Shown here in pieces: positions 7,996 through 14,883 of a DNA stretch of 14,883 bases. Under the pieces are notes generated by a model. It was not told the DNA's origin and did not search any database. It saw nothing but the letters and a program-made list of their open reading frames with translations. The position numbers were made by a program, and so were the translations under genes. Where the stretch lies: positions 1 through 14,883 of the forward strand of contig NZ_ALEE01000725.1 of the NCBI RefSeq assembly GCF_000282995.1, written 5' to 3'. How positions within the stretch are numbered: the first letter of the stretch is position 1; each line of letters opens with the position of its first letter. This stretch comes from Melaminivora alkalimesophila (GTDB lineage: Bacteria; Pseudomonadota; Gammaproteobacteria; Burkholderiales; Burkholderiaceae_C).

Positions 7996-8877
7996 TCAGC
8001 CGCCGGCCTGCTCGACGCGTGCAATGAAGGCGTCCACCAGGGCGTAGTGCGCCGGCACGTTCAGGGCCGGCGCGTGGCCGCAGCCGGGCACCTCCACGAC
8101 CTCCAGCAGTCCGCGCGCGCCCGGTCCGCGCGTGCGCATGCGCTCGATCGTCTCGGGCAGCACCAGGTCGGAATCCTCGCCGCGCAGGCACAGCACCGGC
8201 AGCTCCAGCCGGTCGTAGTGCGCCCACAGCAGGTAGTCGTCCTCGTGCGCCGTGAACTGGCGCACCATGTCCGGGTCGTAGTGTGGCGTCAAGCGCCCGT
8301 CGGGCAGGCGCCGCGCCGAGGTCTCCGTCAGCTGGCGCCACTGTTCGTCGCTCAGCCAGCCATAGGGGGCGTAGACCTGGCGGAAGAAAGCCTCCAGCCC
8401 GGCCATGGTGTCGAAGGCCGGCGGCTGGCCGGCGTAGGCGCGGATGCGCGCGATGGCGGCGGCCGCCAGCTCGGGGGCGTTGTCGTTGAGCAGCAGGCTG
8501 CGGATGCGCCCCCGCATCTGCGGCGCGTGCAGCCCGGAGGCGCAGGCGGTGCCTATGGCGCCGCCCATGGAGGTGCCGATCCAGTGGGCGCGCTCGATCC
8601 CCAGCTGTTCGAACAGCGCGGCCGCGATGCGCGCATAGAAGCGCAGGCAGTATTCCTCGTCCGGCCGCGCCGACCACTGGCTCAGCCCGCGCCCGAGGGT
8701 GTCCGGACAGATCACGCGGTAGCGCCCGCTCAGGTGCGCCGCCAGCGGGTCCATGTCGCGCCCCGTGCGCGCCAGGCCGTGCCAGGCGATGACCACCGGC
8801 GCGTCGGGCGGGCCCCAGTCCATGTAGTGGATCTCGTAGCCGGCGCAGGTGGCGTAGTGCGAGCGGGGTGGGGTCAT
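7996..8877 (-). CDS. Alpha/beta-fold hydrolase linked to liv operon
   Basis: A 293-residue single-domain alpha/beta hydrolase. The nucleophile elbow is GTSMGG at 101-106 (Ser103). The oxyanion HG motif is at 33-34 (AWHGLAR). The acid is probably Asp237 in GEDSDLVLP, and the catalytic His is His268 in GCGHAPAL, so the triad is complete. No signal peptide is seen, so it should be cytosolic. The family covers esterases, lactonases, C-C bond hydrolases and epoxide hydrolases, and the sequence alone does not tell which. ATG at 8877 lies 46 bp after the livM stop with no terminator between, so it is probably the last gene of the transporter operon. It may act on the imported compound; that is inference from position. 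There is no strong Shine-Dalgarno. Confidence 0.9.
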   Translation of the reverse strand: MTPPRSHYATCAGYEIHYMDWGPPDAPVVIAWHGLARTGRDMDPLAAHLSGRYRVICPDTLGRGLSQWSARPDEEYCLRFYARIAAALFEQLGIERAHWIGTSMGGAIGTACASGLHAPQMRGRIRSLLLNDNAPELAAAAIARIRAYAGQPPAFDTMAGLEAFFRQVYAPYGWLSDEQWRQLTETSARRLPDGRLTPHYDPDMVRQFTAHEDDYLLWAHYDRLELPVLCLRGEDSDLVLPETIERMRTRGPGARGLLEVVEVPGCGHAPALNVPAHYALVDAFIARVEQAGG

Positions 8878-8923
8878 GGAGCGGTACGGCAAGAGCAGGT
8901 CGGCAGGGCGGATGGCGGCGCGG

Positions 8924-10000
8924 TCAGCTCTTCGGCCGCCGGGCCGCCGCCGCGCGCAGCCGCCCCACCACGCCGGTCGGGAAGTAATAAACCGAGAGCA
9001 CGAACAGCAGCCCCAGCCACAGCAGCCAGCGGTCGGGCGAGAGCAGCGCCGCCAGCCACGGCCAGCCGGCCGCCGCCTCGTGGCCCAGCCGCAGCAGGTC
9101 CTGCAGGTAGCTTTGCGCCACCAGGAACAGCACCGCGCCGATGACTGCGCCATAGATCGTGCCCATGCCGCCGATCACCACGATCAGCAGCACGTCCATC
9201 ATGATCTCGAAGGACAGGGAAGTGTCCGGCCCGTTGTAGCGCAGCCAGAGCGCCAGCATGCAGCCGGCGAGCGTGGCGAACAGGGCGGAGAGCACCGACG
9301 ACAGCGTGCGGTAGACCACCACGCGGTAGCCGATGGCCTCGGCGCGGAACTCGTTCTCGCGGATCGCCTGCAGCACGCGCCCGAAGGGCGAGTTCACGAT
9401 GCGCAGGAGCGCCAGCACCAGCACCAGCGCCAGCACGAACAGCAGGTAGTAGGCGAAGATGCGCCCGTCGATGTCCACGCCCAGGAAGGGCTCGTCGAAG
9501 GGCTCGAAGCTGGGCGAGAGCCACAGCGGCACGCGGAAGGTGAGCCCGTCCTCGCCGCCGGTCCATTGGGACAGCTGCGAGGCCAGCGTCTGGAAGGCCG
9601 CCGCCACCGCCAGCGTGATCATGGCGAAGAAGATCGCCCGCACGCGCAGCGAGAACAGTCCGATCGCCAGCGACAGCGCGAGCGACAGCAGCAACGCCCC
9701 GCCCGTGCCCACCGCCAGCGCCCCCCAGGTGGCGCCCAGGCGCGAGGTGGCGATGGCGATGCCGTAGGCGCCGATGCCGAAGAACATGGTGTGGGCGAAG
9801 CTGACGATGCCGGTATAGCCCAGCAACAGGTCGAAGCTCGCCACCAGCACCACGAACACCAGCACCTTGGCCGCCACGTTCAGGGCCTTGATGCCGGGGA
9901 AGACGAAGGGCGCGCACAGCAGCCCCAGGAAGATGGCGGCCAGGATCAGCGCCAGCACGCGGCTGCGCGGGTAGTCGCTGGACAGGAGGCGGTACAGCAT
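8924..10000 (-). CDS. livM: Branched-chain amino acid-type ABC transporter permease LivM
   Basis: A 358-residue polytopic inner-membrane permease of the HAAT (branched-chain amino acid) family. Hydrophobic segments begin at about 16-36 and recur along the protein (for example VLVFVVLVASFDLLLG, LLLSLALSLAIGLF, YYLLFVLALVLVLALL, VLLIVVIGGMGTIYGAVIG). The cytoplasmic coupling loop GRVLQAIRENEFRAEAIGY, typical of LivM, lies near 220-240. With LivH it forms the membrane channel. ATG at 10000 is two bases after the livH TAG, so translation is probably coupled. The C-terminus is basic (RLRAAAARRPKS), as expected for a cytoplasmic tail. It resembles proteobacterial LivM throughout with no truncation. 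The transported molecule cannot be read from the permease. Confidence 0.94.
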   Translation of the reverse strand: MLYRLLSSDYPRSRVLALILAAIFLGLLCAPFVFPGIKALNVAAKVLVFVVLVASFDLLLGYTGIVSFAHTMFFGIGAYGIAIATSRLGATWGALAVGTGGALLLSLALSLAIGLFSLRVRAIFFAMITLAVAAAFQTLASQLSQWTGGEDGLTFRVPLWLSPSFEPFDEPFLGVDIDGRIFAYYLLFVLALVLVLALLRIVNSPFGRVLQAIRENEFRAEAIGYRVVVYRTLSSVLSALFATLAGCMLALWLRYNGPDTSLSFEIMMDVLLIVVIGGMGTIYGAVIGAVLFLVAQSYLQDLLRLGHEAAAGWPWLAALLSPDRWLLWLGLLFVLSVYYFPTGVVGRLRAAAARRPKS

Positions 10001-10002
10001 GG

Positions 10003-10995
10003 CTAACGGTTCGCCACCGGATAGACGCCCTGGGGCCGCCACAGCAGCACGGCCACCATCAGCGCGATGTTGGAAAACAGCGCCACCTTCGGCAGCAGGA
10101 AGCCCGTGTAGTTGGCCATCAACCCGACCAGCAGCGCGCCGATCAGCGCCCCGCCCGTGCTGCCCAGCCCGCCGATGATGATCACGATGAAGATCAGGAT
10201 GTTCACCTGCGCGCCCATCTGGGGCACCACGCTCTGCTGGTACAGACCCCACATCACGCCGCCCAGCCCGGCCAGCGCCGAGCCGGCGACGAACACGCCG
10301 ACGAACAGCCGGCGGATGCGGTAGCCCAGGGCCTCGACCATCTCGCGGTCCTGCACGCCCGCGCGGATCAACAGGCCCAGCTTGGTGCGCGCCAGCACCC
10401 AGGCCAGCAGCGCGAACACCGCCAGCCCCACCAGCACCGCCACCACGCGGTATTTCTCGACCGCCGCATCGCCCAGCAGCCAGGCGCCCTTCATGCCCTC
10501 GGGCAGCGGCAGCGGGATCTGTTGTGGCCCCCAGACGACCTTGATCAGCTCCTCGCCGATGATCATGCCGCCCATGGTGATCAGGATCTGCTTGAGGTGC
10601 TGGCCATAGACCGGGCGCACGATGAAACGCTCGAAGGCCAGCCCCACGGCGCCGGCGACCAGCATCGCCACCACCATGGCCGGCAGCACCGCCACCAGGT
10701 TGCGCCACAGCACGGCCGATCCCGTCCAGTCGCCCATGGCGCCCAGCACGCTGGTGGCAACGAAGGCACCCAGCGCGATGAACACGCCGTGGCCGAAGTT
10801 CAGCACGTCCATCAGGCCGAAGACCAGCGTCAGGCCGGAGGCGATGATGAAGATGATCATGCCCATGGCCAGCCCGGCCACGGTCAGCGTCAGCCAGGTC
10901 GAGGCCGAGCCCACGAAGGGCAGGACGGCCAGCGCCAGCAGCGGCACCAGCGCCAGCGGCTTCCAGTCGAGTTCGCGCAGGCGGTTCATGGGCAT
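10003..10995 (-). CDS. livH: Branched-chain amino acid-type ABC transporter permease LivH
   Basis: A 330-residue inner-membrane permease, partner of LivM. It has about eight hydrophobic segments and the LivH hallmark ASGLTLVFGLMDVLNFGHGVF near 50-72. A cytoplasmic loop RAGVQDREMVEALGYRIRR, typical for coupling to the LivF/LivG ATPases, lies near 220-240, and the glycine-rich IIIGGLGSTGGALIGALLVG segment near 280-300. ATG at 10995 is two bases after the livF TGA; a second ATG two codons later (10989) is also possible, and neither has a strong Shine-Dalgarno. The two-base gaps on both sides point to translational coupling in one operon. Length is at the upper end of usual for LivH; nothing is missing. 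Confidence 0.94.
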   Translation of the reverse strand: MPMNRLRELDWKPLALVPLLALAVLPFVGSASTWLTLTVAGLAMGMIIFIIASGLTLVFGLMDVLNFGHGVFIALGAFVATSVLGAMGDWTGSAVLWRNLVAVLPAMVVAMLVAGAVGLAFERFIVRPVYGQHLKQILITMGGMIIGEELIKVVWGPQQIPLPLPEGMKGAWLLGDAAVEKYRVVAVLVGLAVFALLAWVLARTKLGLLIRAGVQDREMVEALGYRIRRLFVGVFVAGSALAGLGGVMWGLYQQSVVPQMGAQVNILIFIVIIIGGLGSTGGALIGALLVGLMANYTGFLLPKVALFSNIALMVAVLLWRPQGVYPVANR

Positions 10996-10997
10996 GC

Positions 10998-11732
10998 TCA
11001 CAGCGCCAGCCCCAGCAGCGACTGCTGCAGCGCCTCGTCGGCCGCGAGCGCCGCCATGCGGCCGGCGTGCACTACGCGGCCGTTGTCCATCACCGCCACG
11101 CCGTCGCCCAGGCGCCGCGCGAAGTGCAGGTTCTGCTCGACCAGCAGCAGCGTCACGCCGCCCGCCTTGAGCTGCTCGAAGGCACGGATCATGTTCTCGA
11201 TGATGGCCGGCGCCAGCCCCTTGCTCGGCTCGTCCACGATCAGCAGCTCGCGCGGCTCGACGATGGCGCGCGCCACCGCCACCATCTGCTTCTGCCCGCC
11301 CGAGAGCTTGCCCGCCGGGTGGTTCCAGAATTTCTCCACCGCGGGAAACAGCCCGAAGATCCACTGCAGGCGCGCCTCGTCCATCTGGCCGGCATGGCGC
11401 GCGCCGCGCGCCGCCAGCAGCAGGTTCTCGCGCACCGTCAGGTCGGCGAAGATGCCCATGTTCTCCGGCACGTAGGCCACGCCCTGCAGCGCGATCTGCG
11501 GCGTCGGCAGGCGTGTGATGTCCTGCCCGGCCAGGCGCACGCTGCCCTGCGAGGCGCGCCACAGGCCCATGATGGTGCGCAGCGTGGTGGTCTTGCCCGC
11601 GCCGTTGCGCCCGAGCAGCAGCGTGACCTGCCCGCGCGGCACCGCAAGATCCACCCCGTGCAGGATGTGGTAGGCGCCGATATGCGTGTGCACGCCCGAC
11701 AGCTCCAGCAGTGGCGGCGGCTGCGCGCTCAT
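10998..11732 (-). CDS. livF: ABC transporter ATP-binding protein LivF
   Basis: A 244-residue ATPase subunit energising uptake through LivH/LivM. Walker A GRNGAGKT is at 41-48, signature LSGGQ at 143-147, Walker B LLIVDEP at 163-169. The switch position reads VEQN (Gln200) instead of the more usual His, a feature I associate with LivF proteins. ATG at 11732 overlaps the livG stop by four bases (ATGA), and a strong GGGAGG sits six bases upstream of it inside livG, so this start is well supported. Length and motif order fit LivF. The last residues GLAL are followed directly by the livH start. Confidence 0.96.
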   Translation of the reverse strand: MSAQPPPLLELSGVHTHIGAYHILHGVDLAVPRGQVTLLLGRNGAGKTTTLRTIMGLWRASQGSVRLAGQDITRLPTPQIALQGVAYVPENMGIFADLTVRENLLLAARGARHAGQMDEARLQWIFGLFPAVEKFWNHPAGKLSGGQKQMVAVARAIVEPRELLIVDEPSKGLAPAIIENMIRAFEQLKAGGVTLLLVEQNLHFARRLGDGVAVMDNGRVVHAGRMAALAADEALQQSLLGLAL

Positions 11733-12502
11733 GCTGCGCCTCCCGGCTCGGCGGCCGCGCCCAGGTAGGCCTGCTGCACCACGGGCGAGGCGATGACCTC
11801 GGCCGGCGGGCCGTCGGCCACCAGCTGGCCGTTGGTCAGCACGATGATGCGGTCGGCCAGCTCGCGCACCACGTCCATCTTGTGCTCGACCAGCAGGATG
11901 ACCTTGGAGCGGTCCTTCTTCAGTTCGCGGATCAGCTCCAGGATCACCGGCGCCTCGTCGTGGCTCATGCCGGCCGTGGGTTCGTCGAACATGTAGACCT
12001 GCGGTTGCAGCGCCATCAGCAGCGCCACCTCCAGCTTGCGCTGGTCGCCGTGCGGCAGGCTGGCCACGGGCGCGTCGCGCCGCGCCAGCAGCGCCACCGA
12101 CTGCAGGATCTCCTCGGCGCGCCCGGTCAGGCGGCGGTGGTCGCTCCAGATGCTCCACAGGTTCAGTCCGCGCCGGTGTGGCCCCTCGGCCATGGCCTGC
12201 ACCGCCAGGCGCACGTTCTCCAGCACGCTCAGGCCGGGAAACAGGTTGGTCAGCTGGAAGGCCCGCCCGAGCCCGGCGCGCGTGCGCTCGGAGGCCGGCA
12301 GCCCGGTCAGCTCGCGCCCGTCCAGGTGCACGCTGCCGGCGGTGGCCCGCAGTTGCCCCGAGATCAGGTTGAAATAGGTGGTCTTGCCCGCGCCGTTCGG
12401 CCCGACGATGGCCGTGAGCGTGCCCGGCTCGAAGCGGCAGCTCACGGCATCGACGGCCACGTGGCCGCCGAAGCGCACGGTCAGTCCCTCGGTGCTCAGC
12501 AT
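11729..12502 (-). CDS. livG: ABC transporter ATP-binding protein LivG
   Basis: A 257-residue ATPase subunit, partner of LivF. Walker A GPNGAGKT is at 34-41, Walker B VYMFDEP at 169-175, the switch His in VEHKMD at about 207. The ABC signature is non-canonical: LPHGDQRKLEV at 149-159 in place of LSGGQ, with Asp where Gln is usual; I recognise this as a variant found in some HAAT ATPases. The RAFQLTNLFPGLSVLENV stretch after the Q-loop and the long insertion with WSIWSDHRRL are typical of LivG. ATG at 12502 lies 11 bp after the binding-protein stop. The stop overlaps the livF start. Confidence 0.95.
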   Translation of the reverse strand: MLSTEGLTVRFGGHVAVDAVSCRFEPGTLTAIVGPNGAGKTTYFNLISGQLRATAGSVHLDGRELTGLPASERTRAGLGRAFQLTNLFPGLSVLENVRLAVQAMAEGPHRRGLNLWSIWSDHRRLTGRAEEILQSVALLARRDAPVASLPHGDQRKLEVALLMALQPQVYMFDEPTAGMSHDEAPVILELIRELKKDRSKVILLVEHKMDVVRELADRIIVLTNGQLVADGPPAEVIASPVVQQAYLGAAAEPGGAA

Positions 12503-12513
12503 CCGCCGTTTCT

Positions 12514-13701
12514 TCAGCGCCCGTTGCGGATCGGGATCTGCATCTCTTCGGGCCGGATCTCGCGCACCAGCTCGGGCACGCCCCAGGCGAAGGCCGGGTC
12601 CACCTTGATCTTGAAGTGGTACATGCTCTGCATTGCCTGGTGGTCTTCCTTGCGGAAGGTCATGGTGCCCTTGGGCGTCTCGAAGCTCATGCCCTCCATG
12701 GTCTTGATGAGCTTGTTGGTGTTCGTGTCGCCGCCCGTGGCCTTGAGCGCCGTGACCAGCGCCATGGCGGCGGAAAAACCCCCGGCGGTGAAGAAGTCCG
12801 GCGGTGACTTGAACTCCTTGTAGTGCGCGGCCACCATGGCGTCGTTCACCGGGTTCTTCGGGATGCCGAAGTAGTAGTAGGTCGCGCCCTCCATGCCGGG
12901 GAAGTTCTTGTAGCTGGCCATCGCCGGCAGGATGTTGCCGCCGGTGGCGATCTCGATGCCGTAGCGTTTCAGGTCCAGGTCGGCGATCTTGAAGGGGTTG
13001 CCCGCGCCGGCCCAGACGATCCAGATGATCTTGCGCCCGGGCTGGTCCTTGAGCTTGTCGATCAGGCGCTGGGCGCCGGCGGTGAAGTCGGTGGTGTTGG
13101 TCGGCAGGTATTCCTCGTGCACCAGCTTGGCGTGCTTCAGGGCCTCCTTGAAGGCCTTCACGCCGTCGCGCCCGAAGGCATAGTCCTGCGCCAGCGTGGC
13201 GACCGTGACGCCCGGCTTGTCGATGGCGACGGCGTTGCTGATGGCGTCCTGGCTGGAGTTGCGGCCGGTGCGGAAGATGTACTTGTTCCACTTGTCGCCG
13301 GTGATCGAATCGGCCACGGCTGGCTCGACCAGCAGGATCTTCTTGTATTCCTCGGCCACCGGCAGCATCGCCAGCGCCACGCCCGAGGACGTGGGGCCGA
13401 CGGCGATGTCGGCCTTGTCGTCGGAGTAGGCGGCGGCCAGCAGGCTCTTGCCGAGGTCGGGCTTGCCCTGGTCGTCGCGCTCGAGCACGACCAGCTTCTT
13501 GCCGCCGACTTCCATGCTGCCGCCGGTGGCGTACTGCAGGCCCATCATCAGCCCGGCCTGGGTCTGCTTGCCGTAGGCCTCCAGCGGCCCGGTCTTGCTG
13601 TAGATGTGGGCGATGCGGATCTCGCCCTTCTGCGCGAGGGCGGCAGGGGCGGCGAGCGTGGTGGCCAGGGCGGCCAGCGCGACCAGGGTGCGGCGTTGCA
13701 T
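12514..13701 (-). CDS. Periplasmic substrate-binding protein, LivK/HAAT type
   Basis: A 395-residue type I periplasmic binding protein, first gene of the transporter operon. A Sec signal peptide is clear: MQRRT, a hydrophobic run LVALAALATTLAAP, and an AALA cleavage site at about 20-23 before QKGEIRIAHI. The mature N-terminus IRIAHIYSKTGPLEAYGKQTQAGLMMGLQYATGG follows the family pattern in which the first lobe binds the ligand. It captures the ligand and delivers it to LivH/LivM. ATG at 13701 is chosen because AGGAGA lies seven bases upstream and the signal peptide begins there; an in-frame ATG at 13770 would overlap the predicted sigma-54 promoter. The family binds amino acids, amides, urea or aromatic acids, so the ligand is open; the sequence does not say Leu/Ile/Val specifically. 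Confidence 0.93.
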   Translation of the reverse strand: MQRRTLVALAALATTLAAPAALAQKGEIRIAHIYSKTGPLEAYGKQTQAGLMMGLQYATGGSMEVGGKKLVVLERDDQGKPDLGKSLLAAAYSDDKADIAVGPTSSGVALAMLPVAEEYKKILLVEPAVADSITGDKWNKYIFRTGRNSSQDAISNAVAIDKPGVTVATLAQDYAFGRDGVKAFKEALKHAKLVHEEYLPTNTTDFTAGAQRLIDKLKDQPGRKIIWIVWAGAGNPFKIADLDLKRYGIEIATGGNILPAMASYKNFPGMEGATYYYFGIPKNPVNDAMVAAHYKEFKSPPDFFTAGGFSAAMALVTALKATGGDTNTNKLIKTMEGMSFETPKGTMTFRKEDHQAMQSMYHFKIKVDPAFAWGVPELVREIRPEEMQIPIRNGR

Positions 13702-13708
13702 GGGTGGG

Positions 13709-13714
13709 TCTCCT
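13709..13714 (-). promoter_or_regulatory. Ribosome binding site of the binding-protein gene
   Basis: AGGAGA on the minus strand ends seven bases before the ATG at 13701. It decides this start over the in-frame ATGs upstream at 13770 and within the leader. Confidence 0.8.
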
Positions 13715-13733
13715 GTGGTGGTTGACCTGTCCA

Positions 13734-13749
13734 TGCACAAGGCGTGCCA
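13734..13749 (-). promoter_or_regulatory. Sigma-54 (-24/-12) promoter of transporter operon
   Basis: The minus strand reads TGGCACGCCTTGTGCA. This matches TGGCACG-N4-TTGCA except for one base, and keeps the invariant GG-N10-GC spacing. Transcription would start near 13723, leaving a leader of about 20 nt that contains the AGGAGA ribosome site. A sigma-54 activator gene ends about 90 bp upstream, which supports the call independently. Confidence 0.82.
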
Positions 13750-13798
13750 GCCGCTCGGGGGTCCTTTCAAGGCCGAGATACGCTGTTCGTGCCCAGTG

Positions 13799-13837
13799 TT
13801 GTCTGGGAATCAGTCAAATCGTCTGTCTGAAATTCAG

Positions 13838-13841
<4 letters not shown>
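13799..13841. promoter_or_regulatory. Paired upstream activator sites
   Basis: Two copies of a dyad, TGTCTG-N5-CAGTCAA, lie at 13800-13817 and 13824-13841 with centres 24 bp apart. The first extends to TTGTCTG-GGAAT-CAGTCAA, with one mismatched pair between arms. Their centres are about 66 and 90 bp upstream of the -24/-12 element, a usual distance for enhancer sites of sigma-54 activators. The promoter-distal copy overlaps the stop codon of the regulator gene. A CCCAG/CTGGG inverted repeat at 13792-13807 overlaps the other copy. Confidence 0.6.

Positions 13842-14883
<1,042 letters not shown>

Noticed and set aside
6071..8047. 658-residue plus-strand ORF opposite uvrA
   Set aside because: Antisense to a gene with all UvrA motifs; the composition is typical of a GC-rich shadow frame.
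12823..13725. 300-residue plus-strand ORF opposite the binding protein
   Set aside because: Low-complexity Gly/Val/Asp-rich shadow of a gene with a clear signal peptide and ribosome site.

Overview
The window is GC-rich DNA that looks like a betaproteobacterium, probably of the order Burkholderiales (Comamonadaceae-like). This rests on the UvrA with a long basic linker, the liv-type transporter proteins and the codon use; it is a judgement from protein character, not a database match. It holds two blocks facing each other.

Left block (1-3503, + strand): the downstream end of a type I-F CRISPR-Cas locus. It contains the 3' part of csy3 (cas7f), a complete csy4 (cas6f), a 128-bp leader, and an array of 34 repeats of 28 bp with 33 spacers. 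The leader carries a perfect match to the IHF consensus and a 13-bp palindrome ending 3 bp before repeat 1. Repeat 34 is degenerate, so the array is transcribed away from csy4 and the newest spacers lie on the left. Csy3 forms the backbone of the surveillance complex, and Csy4 cuts each repeat hairpin to give 60-nt crRNAs. cas1, cas2-3, csy1 and csy2 would lie to the left, outside the window. Three spacers are present as exact duplicates with one or two other spacers in between. A fourth pair differs only at the two PAM-proximal seed bases. Some spacers can be read as phage-like sequence: a GH24 lysozyme motif, a possible terminase motif, and a Shine-Dalgarno plus ATG.

Boundary (3504-3628): about 125 bp with no recognisable gene, further repeat or intrinsic terminator. 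CRISPR transcription converges here with the right block.

Right block (3629-14883, all - strand, so read right to left). The first gene is a sigma-54-dependent AAA+ regulator, cut by the window end. A 136-bp gap follows, with two palindromic upstream elements and a -24/-12 promoter. Then comes a five-gene branched-chain amino acid-type (HAAT) ABC transporter: periplasmic binding protein, livG, livF, livH and livM, with small gaps or overlaps. An alpha/beta hydrolase follows after 46 bp, then uvrA (nucleotide excision repair) and a patatin-like phospholipase. The regulator, promoter and transporter form a self-consistent unit: a sigma-54 activator driving uptake of an unidentified small molecule that the hydrolase may process. 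uvrA and the patatin gene are probably independent neighbours on the same strand.

No insertion sequences, tRNAs or rRNAs were seen. I found no clearly new gene system. The most informative parts are the array's record of repeated sampling of the same targets and the complete sigma-54 control region.
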